A stretch of 64,000 nucleotides of DNA from Desulfarculus baarsii DSM 2075 (GTDB taxonomy: Bacteria; Desulfobacterota; Desulfarculia; Desulfarculales; Desulfarculaceae), in assembly GCF_000143965.1 (NCBI RefSeq), contig NC_014365.1, positions 2,135,501 to 2,199,500 on the forward strand. Direction: 5' to 3'. Numbering within the stretch: the stretch's first letter is position 1; every line of letters starts with the position of its first letter. The notes under the pieces were generated by a model. That model searched no databases. It saw only the letters and a list, made by a program, of their open reading frames with translations, and was not told the DNA's origin. The position numbers and the translations under genes were made by a program. Below are positions 8,049 through 16,892 of the stretch, one piece after another.

Positions 8049-9388
8049 ACAACCTCCTCGACCACGGCGCGCAAGGCCCCGTGTTGCAGTTTAACCTCGA
8101 TGGCCCGGCCGGGCGCGGTATGGGCCGCCTCGCGCAACAGCCGACCCTTTTCGTCAAAGACCAACGCATAGCCCCGGCCCAACACGGCCAGCGGACCCAG
8201 CGCCCGCAAGCGGCCGCGCAAAAGTTCCGCCGCCGCCCGCCGCCCGCGCAAACGGGCGATCATGGCCGCCCACAAGCGGCCGCGCAAGCCCTCCAAGCGG
8301 CCCTGGGCCTGGGTCAAGCGGCGCTCGGGCCGGGCCTGGGCCAGTCGGCCGACCAACCGGTGCAAGCGCGCTTGTCGCCCGGCCAAAGCCGTTCGCTGGG
8401 CCATCAGCAGGCGGGCGCTAACGTCGTCGAGGCGCTGGCGGTGATCGGCCAGACGCCGCCGAGGGTCGGCCATGGCCCGCCGCAGATGGCGCAAATCGAC
8501 CCGTCGCCGCGCCAACGAACGCGCCATGGCCATTGCCAGGGCCTGGCGCGCGGCCTTCAGGCGCAGCGTCAGTTCCTCGCGGCCGGCCAGCAGCAGCTCG
8601 GCGGCCGCCGTGGGCGTGGGCGCGCGCAGATCGGCCGCCAGGTCGGCGATGGTCACGTCGATCTCGTGGCCCACCGCCGAAACCACCGGCAACGGGCAGG
8701 CGGCGATGGCCAGGGCCAGGGCCTCGTCGTTATAGGCCCATAGATCCTCGGGCGAGCCGCCGCCCCTGGTCAAAACAATAACCTCGGGCCAGCCCCAGGC
8801 GGCCAACTCGGCCAGGGCCACGACCATCTGGCCGGCGGCCGCCTCGCCCTGCACCTGCACGGGGTAGACCGCCACCTCCAGGCGCTGGCCGCGCCGCTCG
8901 ACGACCTTGAGGAAATCGCGCAACGCCGCCCCCGTCGGCGAAGTGACCACGGCCACACGCCGGGGCAGCTCGGGCAGGGGCTTTTTGCGCTCGGCGTCGA
9001 AAACGCCCTGGGCCGCCAGGCGGCGTTTGAGCTGCTCGAAGGCCAACGCCAGCGCGCCCGCGCCCAGCGGCTCGGCCGTGTCGACCACCAACTGCACCTC
9101 GCCTCTGGCCACGTAGACGCTCAGCCGCCCCTGACAGAGCACACGCTGGCCGTCCTCCAGCCGAAAACGCAGCAACCCGGCCTGATGGCGGAACATCACC
9201 GCCCGCAACACGCCGCCGTCATCCTTCAGGCTGAAATAGCAATGTCCGCTGGCCGGGCGGCGCAAGCCGCTGACCTCGCCCTCCACCCAGACGAAATCAA
9301 AGCTGGCCTCGGCCTGTTTTTTCAGGCGGTTCAACAGTTCGCTAACGCCCAGCACCTGGCGCGGCGTGAACAGACTCAGCCCTTCCAT
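8042..9388 (-). CDS. xseA: Exodeoxyribonuclease VII large subunit
   Basis: The 448-residue protein has an N-terminal OB-fold (FVWVEGEVSGLRRPASGH, YFSLKDDGG) and the XseA catalytic core (SPTGAALRDFLKVVERR, LTRGGGSPEDLWAYNDE, VSAVGHEIDVTIADLAADLR), followed by an Arg/Ala-rich coiled coil. It degrades single-stranded DNA from either end with XseB. The ATG at 9388 (MEGLSLFTPRQ) is chosen because the frame upstream is an Arg/Pro-rich artefact. It is the first gene of the run to tlyA. Confidence 0.95.
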   Translation of the reverse strand: MEGLSLFTPRQVLGVSELLNRLKKQAEASFDFVWVEGEVSGLRRPASGHCYFSLKDDGGVLRAVMFRHQAGLLRFRLEDGQRVLCQGRLSVYVARGEVQLVVDTAEPLGAGALALAFEQLKRRLAAQGVFDAERKKPLPELPRRVAVVTSPTGAALRDFLKVVERRGQRLEVAVYPVQVQGEAAAGQMVVALAELAAWGWPEVIVLTRGGGSPEDLWAYNDEALALAIAACPLPVVSAVGHEIDVTIADLAADLRAPTPTAAAELLLAGREELTLRLKAARQALAMAMARSLARRRVDLRHLRRAMADPRRRLADHRQRLDDVSARLLMAQRTALAGRQARLHRLVGRLAQARPERRLTQAQGRLEGLRGRLWAAMIARLRGRRAAAELLRGRLRALGPLAVLGRGYALVFDEKGRLLREAAHTAPGRAIEVKLQHGALRAVVEEVVW

Positions 9389-9419
9389 GGCCTCCCTTCG
9401 CGGCCCAAAGGCCGACGGA

Positions 9420-10001
9420 TCACTGGCCGATCCAATAACTCTCGGCCAGGCCCTGCTTTTGCAGCGACGCGCCCAAGGCCTGGGCGGCGGCCTTGTCGGC
9501 CAGGCCAGTGACAAAGACCCGGTGCCACACACCGCGCTCACCCAGATCGACCCTGGCCGTTTGCGCTTGCACGCCCTTTTTGGCCAAAACGGCCATGTAT
9601 TCCCGGGCCTCGTCTTCCTGGCGATAGCTGCGCAGTTGCAAGGTCAGCCCGCCGCCGGCCGCCGGCTTGGCCGCCCTGCGCGGCGCGTTGAGGGCCACGC
9701 CGACTTGCTCCATGGATGCGCCGGCCTCGACCACCTCCACGGGATAATCCACCTGGCCCTGGGGCGAGGCGGCGCGGTAGATGATCAGCCCCTTGCCCGC
9801 CGCCCCGCCGACCTCGTAGCGGCCCGAAGCGCCCTGACGGGCGGCGGCCAGTTCGTTGTCGAGCATCACGCCGATGGTGGCGTCGCCGACACCGGCCTGG
9901 CGCAGCTTGAGCACTTGGTCCACGCTCAGGCCCCAGGCCCCGGTCGGCCACAGGGCCCCCAGCGCCAAGGCGGCCAGGCAAAGCGGTCGGAAAGAGTTCA
10001 T
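9420..10001 (-). CDS. Exported SPOR-domain-like protein
   Basis: The 193-residue protein starts at the ATG at 10001 after GGGAGG. Its signal peptide reaches about residue 24 (LALGALWPTGAWG). A short helical repeat follows (LSVDQVLKLRQAGVGD), resembling the small motif that mediates recognition in many delta-proteobacterial exported proteins. The last about 75 residues (LTLQLRSYRQEDEA, then VWHRVFVTGLADKAAAQAL) form a SPOR-like repeat that would bind glycan strands of septal peptidoglycan. It may belong to the same transcription unit as xseA. No specific name is supported. Confidence 0.7.
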   Translation of the reverse strand: MNSFRPLCLAALALGALWPTGAWGLSVDQVLKLRQAGVGDATIGVMLDNELAAARQGASGRYEVGGAAGKGLIIYRAASPQGQVDYPVEVVEAGASMEQVGVALNAPRRAAKPAAGGGLTLQLRSYRQEDEAREYMAVLAKKGVQAQTARVDLGERGVWHRVFVTGLADKAAAQALGASLQKQGLAESYWIGQ

Positions 10002-10067
10002 GACGGCCTCCCGACAAAAGTTCAACTGTTCAATAATACTATCAGACATCGGGTAGCCAACGCCAGC

Positions 10068-11369
10068 CTACGGCCGGTCCAAGATCAAAAGGGCCTCCAC
10101 GTGGCTGGTCTGGGGGAACATGTCCAGGGCGTGCAGGGCCACGGGCGCGTAGCCATAGCCCAGCAATTCCTTGGCGTCGCGGGCCAGGGCCGCCGGATGG
10201 CACGAGACATAGGCCACCCGCTTGGGGGCCAGGGCGGCCACCTGATCCATCAGGCCCTTGGCCCCGGCCCTGGGCGGATCCAGCACCACCAGGTCGAAAC
10301 GCCGGCCGCTGGACGTCAGGCGGCCGACCGCGTCGGCGGCCTGGGTCCACAATATCTCCAGGCGCTCGTCCAGCTCGGCCCGCCGAGCTTGCCAGAGCAT
10401 GACCTGGGCGGCCTGGGGTTGGGCCTCCACCGCGCAGACTTGCCAGCCGGCCTGGGCCAACGGCAAGGCGAAATTGCCGCCGCCGGCGAACAAATCCAAC
10501 GCTTCGCCCGGCGGCAGTTGGCCGGCGGCTTCCAGCACCAGGCCCATCAGCCGCTGGTTGAGGCCCAGGTTGACCTGGCAGAACAGGCCGGGATAGGCCC
10601 GCAGTTGCAGTTGGCCGTCAGAATGATAAAGCAGGCCATTGTCCGGGCCGGGATCCCATTGCTCCAGGTTTTCGCCCCGGCAGAGGCGGGTCATCTTGGC
10701 CCCGGCCTGGGTGGCGGCCAGGCGCAGGCCGCGTTTCATGGCGTTATTCAGTTTGGCCCCGGCGCCGACGCCCATGGTCGCGAAGGGCCCGTCATCGTCG
10801 TTGGCCAAGACCTCGACCCAGGCCAGGCTGCGATGCTGGCCGCTGGTGACCTCCGGGGCCAAGGCGGCCAAAAAACGGCTGATGGCCGGATGGGCCACCG
10901 GGCAGTCGCGCAGGGGCTCGAGATAGTGCCCGCCGCGCTGAAAAAAGCCGATGCGGTTGCCGCGCACCTGAAAACGCACGCGGTTGCGCCAGCCCCACTG
11001 CCGGGGTGATGGCCACGCCACGGCCGGCGGCATGCCCGGCAGGCGGCCCAAGGCCCGGTCGAGCCATTGGGCCTTGGCCTCGAGCTGGCCCGCGTAATCC
11101 AGGTGCATCAGGTCGCAACCGCCGCAAGCGCCATAGGCCGGACAGCGCGCCTGGACGCGCCGGGGCGATGGCTCGAAAACCCGCCGACAGACGGCTTCGG
11201 CGAAATCTTTCTTGTCGTTGACGATCCTGGCCGCCACGGTCTCGCCGGCCAGGGCCCCGGCCACGAAAACCACCTTGCCGTCGTCAAGGCGGGCCAACCC
11301 CCGACCACCGGCGGAAAGCTGTTCGATCTTCAGCAATAGCTCTTGAGTGTCGCTTTGTTGATCCATCAT
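10068..11369 (-). CDS. TrmA/RumA-family RNA (uracil-5-)-methyltransferase
   Basis: The protein of about 433 residues has an N-terminal TRAM-like domain (ARLDDGKVVFVAGALAGE), a [4Fe-4S] cluster motif CPAYGACGGCDLMHLDY, a SAM-binding DLFAGGGNFALPLA, and a catalytic Cys in VAYVSCHPAALARD. This is the RlmD/RlmCD architecture that makes m5U in 23S rRNA; the exact uridine is not predictable. Two adjacent ATGs (11369, 11366) are the likely starts; the open frame further upstream is AT-rich intergenic DNA. Confidence 0.92.
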   Translation of the reverse strand: MMDQQSDTQELLLKIEQLSAGGRGLARLDDGKVVFVAGALAGETVAARIVNDKKDFAEAVCRRVFEPSPRRVQARCPAYGACGGCDLMHLDYAGQLEAKAQWLDRALGRLPGMPPAVAWPSPRQWGWRNRVRFQVRGNRIGFFQRGGHYLEPLRDCPVAHPAISRFLAALAPEVTSGQHRSLAWVEVLANDDDGPFATMGVGAGAKLNNAMKRGLRLAATQAGAKMTRLCRGENLEQWDPGPDNGLLYHSDGQLQLRAYPGLFCQVNLGLNQRLMGLVLEAAGQLPPGEALDLFAGGGNFALPLAQAGWQVCAVEAQPQAAQVMLWQARRAELDERLEILWTQAADAVGRLTSSGRRFDLVVLDPPRAGAKGLMDQVAALAPKRVAYVSCHPAALARDAKELLGYGYAPVALHALDMFPQTSHVEALLILDRP

Positions 11370-11584
11370 GCGCCGTTTCCACGCCCGACGTCGGCACGCC
11401 GGACGATCGAAAATCACTAAGTATGAACACAGTTTTTCGGTGATTAATTATTCACAACGCAACTATCGGCCTCTTAATCTTAAGTTTTTTGTCTTTCAGG
11501 CAAAACATGTTAAGCTTCAACTGTTTTATCCGGCAGCCTTCAAATGCGACACGCGCCAGACATGCTCATACGGAGTTCGACCGG

Positions 11585-12430
11585 GTGACGAACAAGTATA
11601 TCAAGGGCCTTAGATACGTTCCGTCTCTTCCGACGGTCTTGGCCAAGATCATGGCCCTGCTCGATGACGAAAAGACATCGGTGGCCGACCTGGAGGCCGT
11701 GATCGTTCGCGATCAGGCCCTCACTTCCAAGGTGCTCTCCATCGCCAACTCGGCCTATTGGGGCCTGCGCCACGAGGTGGTCAGCATCGAGCGGGCCACG
11801 GTGCTGCTGGGCTTCGAGGAGATCAGCAACATCTGCCTGGGGGCCGGCCTGATCGGCTTTTTGCACCCGTCGATCTTCCGCAACCGCGAGGGGGCCGAGC
11901 AGCTCTGGCTGCACACCCTGGCCGTGGCCGAGGCGGCTCAGGCCATCAGCCGCGAGATGGCCTTCATCGAGGCCGGTTCGGCCTTCACCGCCGGGCTGTT
12001 GCACGACCTGGGCAAGGCCGTGCTCGCCGCCTTCCACCCCGGCGACGTCGAGGATGTCCTGCGCCTGATGCAGCGCGAAAAACTGAGCTTCCGCCAAGCC
12101 GAAATGGCCAACGAGTGCGACCACGCGGCCATCGGCGGCGAGTTGGCCCAGCATTGGGGCATCCCCGCCTCGCTGGGCCAGGTCATGGCCATGCACCACG
12201 AGCCGCCGCCCGACGCCCAATTGGAGCCGCTGGTGGCGGCCGTGCACGCGGCCGACTACCTGGTGCGCGACATGGGCATCGGCGATTCGGGCAACCCCGA
12301 CAAGCCAACGGTGGAAGCGCGGGTGCTCGACTGGCTGGGCCTGGGCGATAGCCTCCTGCGCTCCATCAAGCGCGACCTGGCCTGGCGGCGGCCGGCCATC
12401 GAAGACCTCTGGAAAGAGCTGATCAGCTAA
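11585..12430 (+). CDS. HDOD-domain signalling protein
   Basis: A protein of about 281 residues dominated by an HDOD domain: YVPSLPTVLAKIMALLDD, then a motif block ending LLHDLGKAVLAAFHP. HDOD proteins are degenerate HD-domain regulators found in two-component and c-di-GMP-linked signalling. The GTG at 11585 is preferred because it follows GGAG by nine bases and places the domain at the usual distance. In-frame ATG 11507 and TTG 11489 lie in an AT-rich stretch (11418-11584) that looks like promoter DNA. No receiver domain is fused. Confidence 0.8.
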   Translation: MTNKYIKGLRYVPSLPTVLAKIMALLDDEKTSVADLEAVIVRDQALTSKVLSIANSAYWGLRHEVVSIERATVLLGFEEISNICLGAGLIGFLHPSIFRNREGAEQLWLHTLAVAEAAQAISREMAFIEAGSAFTAGLLHDLGKAVLAAFHPGDVEDVLRLMQREKLSFRQAEMANECDHAAIGGELAQHWGIPASLGQVMAMHHEPPPDAQLEPLVAAVHAADYLVRDMGIGDSGNPDKPTVEARVLDWLGLGDSLLRSIKRDLAWRRPAIEDLWKELIS

Positions 12431-12439
12431 GCTCAAGCG

Positions 12440-12775
12440 CTATCTGCCGTCACGGCGTCGGGCGGCCAGGCTGACCACTTTTTCGCCGCCGCCCTCCGCG
12501 CCGGGCGGCGAAGGCTCGGGCTCGGGGGCCTTGCGCGCCTCGGAGCGGGGTAAGCGCTCCAGGCGCATGGCCTCGCCGTTCATGGTGAACTCATCGCCGT
12601 CGATGTATCCCTCGCGCAGGATCCACGTCACCGTGCTGCGGGGCACGGTCAGGAACAAAAGCGTTATCTGCCACCAGCCCGGTTTGACGTCGGCGACGAT
12701 GTCCTCGACCCTGGCGTAGACCATGGGCTCGTTCTTGTGATGGATCAGCACCACGTCGCCGTTGCGGGTGATCAC
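12440..12775 (-). CDS. Conserved small protein coupled to the PfkB gene, function unknown
   Basis: The 111-residue protein starts with a GTG that shares bases with the PfkB stop codon (GTGA). Its first about 75 residues (ITRNGDVVLIHHKNEPMVYA, then DIVADVKPGWWQITLLF and a strand ending YIDGDEFTMNGEAMRLE) form a compact beta-rich domain that I recall as recurring in deltaproteobacteria without a name. A Pro/Glu/Gly linker leads to a basic tail EKVVSLAARRR. No membrane segment or catalytic motif is seen. Overlap with the kinase gene argues for joint translation. Confidence 0.75.
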   Translation of the reverse strand: MITRNGDVVLIHHKNEPMVYARVEDIVADVKPGWWQITLLFLTVPRSTVTWILREGYIDGDEFTMNGEAMRLERLPRSEARKAPEPEPSPPGAEGGGEKVVSLAARRRDGR

Positions 12776-13713
12776 AGGTCCGCCTCCCCGCCGCCGATGG
12801 CCTTCAGCCGCCGCTGAAATTCCGCCAAATCGACCGTATACTCCTGGGTGCCAAAGCACGACACGGCAAACGAGGCCAACGCCGCGCCCCAGCGGCAGGC
12901 CTCGACCAGGTCGCGGCCCTTGGCCATGGCCGCCAGCAAGCCGGCGCGGTAGGCGTCGCCGGCGCCAGTGGGGTCGTTGACCTGGTCGGTGGGCGCGGCA
13001 GGGATGCTGGCCCGGACGGAGCCGTTCAGCACCACCGAACCGTGCTCGGCCTTGGTGGAGACGATGCAGCCGACCTTGGCGCGCAACTCGTCAAGGCTCA
13101 AGCCTGTCTTGCGCAGGGTCATCTCCAGTTCGTAGTCGTTGGAGATGAACATCATCGCCCCCTCGATGGCCTTGGCCAGGGGTTCGCCATCCAGGATGTT
13201 GAGGGCCTGGCCGGGGTCGAAGATGAAGCGCGCGCCGCGGCGGCGGCACTGCTCGGGCAGGGTGGTCATGTCTTCCAGGTTGCCCGGCGAGATGATCACC
13301 ACGGCCTCGGCCGGGTCCAGGCGCTGGGCGTCGAAACGGCAGGAGTGGTTCATGGCCCCGGGATTGAAGCCGGTGATCTGGTTGTCGGCCATGTCGGTGG
13401 TGATGAAGGCGCCGGCGGTGTATTCCTCGTCGACGGTGCGGATGAAACCGGTTTCGATGCCGTGGGCGTCCAGCCAATCCAGATAGCGTTGGCCGTCGCG
13501 GCCCAGGCAGCCCAAAACGCTGGGCCGCTGGCCCAATTGGGCCAGGCCGTAGGCGATGTTGCCGGCGGTGCCGCCCAGATGCTCCTTGAGCCCGTTGACG
13601 TTGAAGCTGACGTTTAGCACGTGGATCTTGTCGGGCAAGATGTGATCGGAAAAACGGCCGCCGAAGTTCATGATGCGGTCGTAAGCCAACGAACCGGAAA
13701 TGAATATCTGCAT
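12772..13713 (-). CDS. PfkB-family (ribokinase/adenosine kinase-like) sugar or nucleoside kinase
   Basis: The 313-residue protein has the PfkB signatures: an N-terminal GGTAGNIAYGLAQLG substrate loop and a C-terminal DPTGAGDAYRAGLLAAM anion-hole and catalytic Asp motif. The N-terminus IFISGSLAYDRIMNF and the lid region resemble the adenosine kinase-like branch, but substrate cannot be settled among nucleosides, ribose and related sugars. It sits upstream of and overlaps a small conserved protein gene. Confidence 0.9.
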   Translation of the reverse strand: MQIFISGSLAYDRIMNFGGRFSDHILPDKIHVLNVSFNVNGLKEHLGGTAGNIAYGLAQLGQRPSVLGCLGRDGQRYLDWLDAHGIETGFIRTVDEEYTAGAFITTDMADNQITGFNPGAMNHSCRFDAQRLDPAEAVVIISPGNLEDMTTLPEQCRRRGARFIFDPGQALNILDGEPLAKAIEGAMMFISNDYELEMTLRKTGLSLDELRAKVGCIVSTKAEHGSVVLNGSVRASIPAAPTDQVNDPTGAGDAYRAGLLAAMAKGRDLVEACRWGAALASFAVSCFGTQEYTVDLAEFQRRLKAIGGGEADL

Positions 13714-13883
13714 TTTTCGCGCACCTCGAAATAATGTGGGCCGGGCCGTGGCGGTCCCGGTAAACGCTCGTCGCCTGAATCTAATGTGGCCGAGCCTCGG
13801 CTGTCAAGGCGGCCTTCGGGCCGCTTGTGGCGGCCGGGCCGGCGTGATAGTCTACGGCAGCATTTTAGCGCCGTGGAGTTTCG

Positions 13884-14459
13884 ATGAAAAACGCCCTCGC
13901 ATTTTTTTTGGCGCTCGCCGCCGCGTTGTGGGCTGGTGGCTGCCCGGCCCGCGACTTGAACCAGGAACCGGCCGCCATCTCCGACCAGGGCGCCGCGCCG
14001 CATGAATACATGCGGGCCCTGGGCGAGGCCGACGCCGCCGTGGCCTATATCTGGGAACAGATGCCTTTTCTGATCAACAAGGCCCTGCTCATCAGCAAGC
14101 CGTGCCAGGTCTACGGCGATTTCGACCACCGCAAGAGCAACGTCTTCAGCGACAACGACCCCACCTTGGCCTATGTCGAGCCCCTTGGCTTCAAATATCG
14201 CCAGGCCGAGGACGGTTTTTTCGAGCTGGAGATGGCCGTGGACCTGCTGATCCTCGACAGCCAGGGCAAGATCGTCGTGCTGCAGGACGACTATCAACGC
14301 GCCGAGGAGCGCAGCCGCTACCAACTGCGCGAAGTGTTCATGAACGTCAGCCTGCCTTTGTTCGGCCTACCGCCCGACAAATACCACGTCTCCATCAAGG
14401 TGCGCGACCTCATCGGCAAGGGCAGCGCCACCGCCAAGCTCGTGGTCATCCTGCGCTGA
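13884..14459 (+). CDS. Predicted lipoprotein, function unknown
   Basis: The 191-residue protein has a short basic N-terminus, a hydrophobic stretch and a lipobox-like LWAGGC, so Cys20 is the likely lipidation site. The mature part holds no motif I recognise; it is mixed alpha/beta with an extended C-terminal beta pattern (YHVSIKVRDLIGKGSATAKL) like a small beta-sandwich. It stands alone between the PfkB pair and the UPF0210 gene. A degenerate copy of its last codons follows downstream (14504-14531). Confidence 0.7.
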   Translation: MKNALAFFLALAAALWAGGCPARDLNQEPAAISDQGAAPHEYMRALGEADAAVAYIWEQMPFLINKALLISKPCQVYGDFDHRKSNVFSDNDPTLAYVEPLGFKYRQAEDGFFELEMAVDLLILDSQGKIVVLQDDYQRAEERSRYQLREVFMNVSLPLFGLPPDKYHVSIKVRDLIGKGSATAKLVVILR

Positions 14460-14503
14460 AGGCGGCCAATCCAGCCTCGTCGACGTTGGCCCGGCCCCGC
14501 CAG

Positions 14504-14531
14504 CGCCAAGCTCGTGGCCGTCCCGCGCTAA
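14504..14531 (+). repeat. Decayed direct repeat of the 3' end of the upstream lipoprotein gene
   Basis: CGCCAAGCTCGTGG at 14504-14517 repeats 14432-14445 exactly, and the following bases still spell a Pro-Arg-stop in place of Leu-Arg-stop. The two copies are 72 bases apart, in the same phase relative to their stop codons, and diverge after the shared core. Confidence 0.5.
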
Positions 14532-14548
14532 ATGGCCGCCGCTCCGCT

Positions 14549-15907
14549 TTAGTTGCGTAGCGCCGTGATCGGCGCGGGCATGCGGCCGCCGCGGCCGATG
14601 AATTTGGCCCCGGAAAAACGGTTGACGGCCATCACCGGCGCGCGGCCCAGCAGGCCGCCGAAATCCACCGAATCGCCTGGTTTGGTTCCCGGCGCGGGGA
14701 TCATGCGCACGCCGGTGGTCTTGTTGTTGGCCACGCCGATGCTCAGTTCGTCGGCGATGATGGCCGAAAGGGTGGCCGGCTCCACGTCGCCGGGCACGGC
14801 GAACATGTCCAGGCCCACCGAGCAGACGGCGGTCATGGCTTCGAGCTTTTCCAGGCCCAGCGCCCCGCATTCCACCGCGTCGATCATGGCCAGATCCTCG
14901 CTGACCGGGATAAACGTGCCCGACAACCCGCCCACGTTGCCCGAGGCCATGGCCCCGCCCCGCTTGACCGCGTCGATCAGCAGGGCCAGGGCGGCGGTGG
15001 TGCCCGGCGCGCCGACCTTTTCCAGGCCCATCGATTCCAGGATCTGACCCACGGAATCACCCACGGCCGTGGTCGGGGCCAGGCTGATGTCGACCACGCC
15101 GAAGTTCACGCCCAGGCGCTTGGCCAGCTCGCGGCCGACCAACTCGCCAGCCCGGGTGATCTTGAACACCGTGCGCCTGATCACCTCGCTGAGCATGGTC
15201 AGATCGCAATCGGGGTGCTTTTCGACCACGGCCCGCACCACGCCGGGGCCGCTGATGCCCACGTTGAGGGCCGTGTCGCCCTCTTGCGCGCCGTGGAAGG
15301 CCCCGGCCATGAAGGGGTTGTCGGAGGGCGCGTTGGCAAAGGCCACGAACTTGGCGCAGGCCAGGCCCAGGGGCGCGGCGGCGGCCATGGCCTTGAGGAT
15401 GTGGCCCAGGCGGGCGATGGCGTCCATGTTCATGCCGGCGCTGGTGCTGGCCAGGTTCAAAAATCCGCACAAACGCTGGGTGGAGCCCAGGGCCTGGGGC
15501 AGGGCCTCCATCAGCCGGCGATCGGCCTTGGTGGCGCCCTTTTCCACCAGCGCGCCAAAGCCGCCCACGAAATCGACCCCGGCCCGGCAGGCCCCGCGAT
15601 CGATGGCCTGGGCCAAAACCACCGGCGCCTCGTCGTGGGGGCAGGCCTCCAGCAACCAGGCCGCCGGGGTGATCGACAGCCGCTTGTTGACGATGGGCAC
15701 GCCAAAGGAGTCACTGATGCGGCTGGCCTCGTCCACCAGCCGCCGGCCCATGTCGGCCAGGCGACCGGCCACGGCCGCCGACATGCGCTCAATGTCGCGG
15801 TCGATCAAATCCTTGAGGTTGACGCCCAGGGTCACCGCGCGGATGTCGAAGTTGTCGAAGAGGATCATGCCGGCCGTTTCGAGGGCCTCTTGCAAGCCGA
15901 TAGCCAT
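14549..15907 (-). CDS. UPF0210 (DUF711) family protein
   Basis: The 452-residue protein is a full-length member of the UPF0210/PFL-like family, with conserved FGVPIVNKRLSITPAAWL, STSAGMNMDAIARLG, GAFHGAQEGDTALNVGISGPG and NVGGLSGTFIPVSEDLAM. The family is structurally related to glycyl-radical enzyme barrels but lacks a glycyl radical motif; its reaction is unknown. It is followed ten bases from its start by an ACT-domain gene, the usual partner, so the two probably work together. Confidence 0.9.
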   Translation of the reverse strand: MAIGLQEALETAGMILFDNFDIRAVTLGVNLKDLIDRDIERMSAAVAGRLADMGRRLVDEASRISDSFGVPIVNKRLSITPAAWLLEACPHDEAPVVLAQAIDRGACRAGVDFVGGFGALVEKGATKADRRLMEALPQALGSTQRLCGFLNLASTSAGMNMDAIARLGHILKAMAAAAPLGLACAKFVAFANAPSDNPFMAGAFHGAQEGDTALNVGISGPGVVRAVVEKHPDCDLTMLSEVIRRTVFKITRAGELVGRELAKRLGVNFGVVDISLAPTTAVGDSVGQILESMGLEKVGAPGTTAALALLIDAVKRGGAMASGNVGGLSGTFIPVSEDLAMIDAVECGALGLEKLEAMTAVCSVGLDMFAVPGDVEPATLSAIIADELSIGVANNKTTGVRMIPAPGTKPGDSVDFGGLLGRAPVMAVNRFSGAKFIGRGGRMPAPITALRN

Positions 15908-15916
15908 CCGCGCCTC

Positions 15917-16195
15917 TCAAACCCTGTGCATGGCCTTGATCACGGCCTCGCTGTGTAGCATGATCGTCAGGCCCAGGCGCTCGCCAAGCTGCTCCAACGC
16001 GCCGCGCAGGCCCGAAGGCCCCAGCTTGGAGTCGCCGATGTCGACGAGCATGGTCATGACGAAGGTGCCGTCCATGACCTTTTGCTGGACGTCGACGATG
16101 TTGCAGTCCTGCTCGAACAACAGGCCGCTGACCCGGGCGATGATGCCCTTTTGGTCGCCGCCCATCACCACCAAAAATACCCGTTCGTTTTTCAT
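15917..16195 (-). CDS. ACT-domain regulatory protein (UPF0237 type)
   Basis: The 92-residue protein is a single ACT domain (VFLVVMGGDQKGIIARVSGL, then NIVDVQQKVMDGTFVMTMLV). ACT domains bind amino acids or other small ligands. This stand-alone form is consistently paired with UPF0210, so it probably senses a ligand for that protein. Its ATG overlaps the nth stop codon (ATGA) and lies just upstream of UPF0210. Confidence 0.9.
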   Translation of the reverse strand: MKNERVFLVVMGGDQKGIIARVSGLLFEQDCNIVDVQQKVMDGTFVMTMLVDIGDSKLGPSGLRGALEQLGERLGLTIMLHSEAVIKAMHRV

Positions 16196-16890
16196 GGCTT
16201 TCGTCTTTGGCCCTCGGGCCCGGCAAGGACGCTCTGGCCGTGGGGACAGTGGGGCGCCAGGGCGCACTGGCCGCAACGGGGCTTGCGGGCCGGGCAGACC
16301 TGGCGGCCGTGCAGGATCATCTGGTGGCTGAACAATGTCCAACGCTCCTCGGGGATGATCTCCATCAGTTGTTGTTCGATCTTGTCGGGGTCGGCCTGAT
16401 CGCTGAGGCCCAACAAACCGGCCAGGCGCTTGACGTGGGTGTCGACGGTTATGCCCGGCACGCCAAAGGCGTTGCCCAAGACTACGTTGGCCGTCTTGCG
16501 GCCCACGCCGGGCAGGCCCGTCAGGTCATCCATCGCGGCGGGAACCTGCCCGCCGTGGCGCTCGAGCACCGCCCTGGCCGCGCCGATGATCGCCTTGGCC
16601 TTGTTGCGAAAAAAGCCGGTGGAGCGGATAACCTCCTCGACCTGGGCCTGATCGGCCGCCGCCGCCTGGGCCGGGCCGGGCCAGCGCGCGAAGAACTCGG
16701 GCGTGACCATGTTGACCCGCTCGTCGGTGCATTGGGCCGAAAGGATCGTGGCCACCAGCAACTGCCAGGCGTCGGCGAAGCGCAGGGCGCATTGGGCCGC
16801 CGGGTAGAGCTTGTCCAACTCGGCCAGGATGGCCGCCACCCGCTGGGGTTGGGGCCTTGACCAGGCCTTGTCCGCGCCCCGCGCCGCCAC
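16192..16890 (-). CDS. nth: Endonuclease III (DNA glycosylase/AP lyase)
   Basis: The 232-residue protein has the helix-hairpin-helix LPGVGRKTANVVLG with the catalytic Lys, the catalytic Asp in ITVDTHVKRLAGLLGL, and the C-terminal [4Fe-4S] motif C-x6-C-x2-C-x5-C (CPARKPRCGQCALAPHC). It removes oxidised pyrimidines in base excision repair. It is followed, with overlap, by the ACT-UPF0210 pair. Confidence 0.96.
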   Translation of the reverse strand: MAARGADKAWSRPQPQRVAAILAELDKLYPAAQCALRFADAWQLLVATILSAQCTDERVNMVTPEFFARWPGPAQAAAADQAQVEEVIRSTGFFRNKAKAIIGAARAVLERHGGQVPAAMDDLTGLPGVGRKTANVVLGNAFGVPGITVDTHVKRLAGLLGLSDQADPDKIEQQLMEIIPEERWTLFSHQMILHGRQVCPARKPRCGQCALAPHCPHGQSVLAGPEGQRRKP

Positions 16891-16892
16891 GC

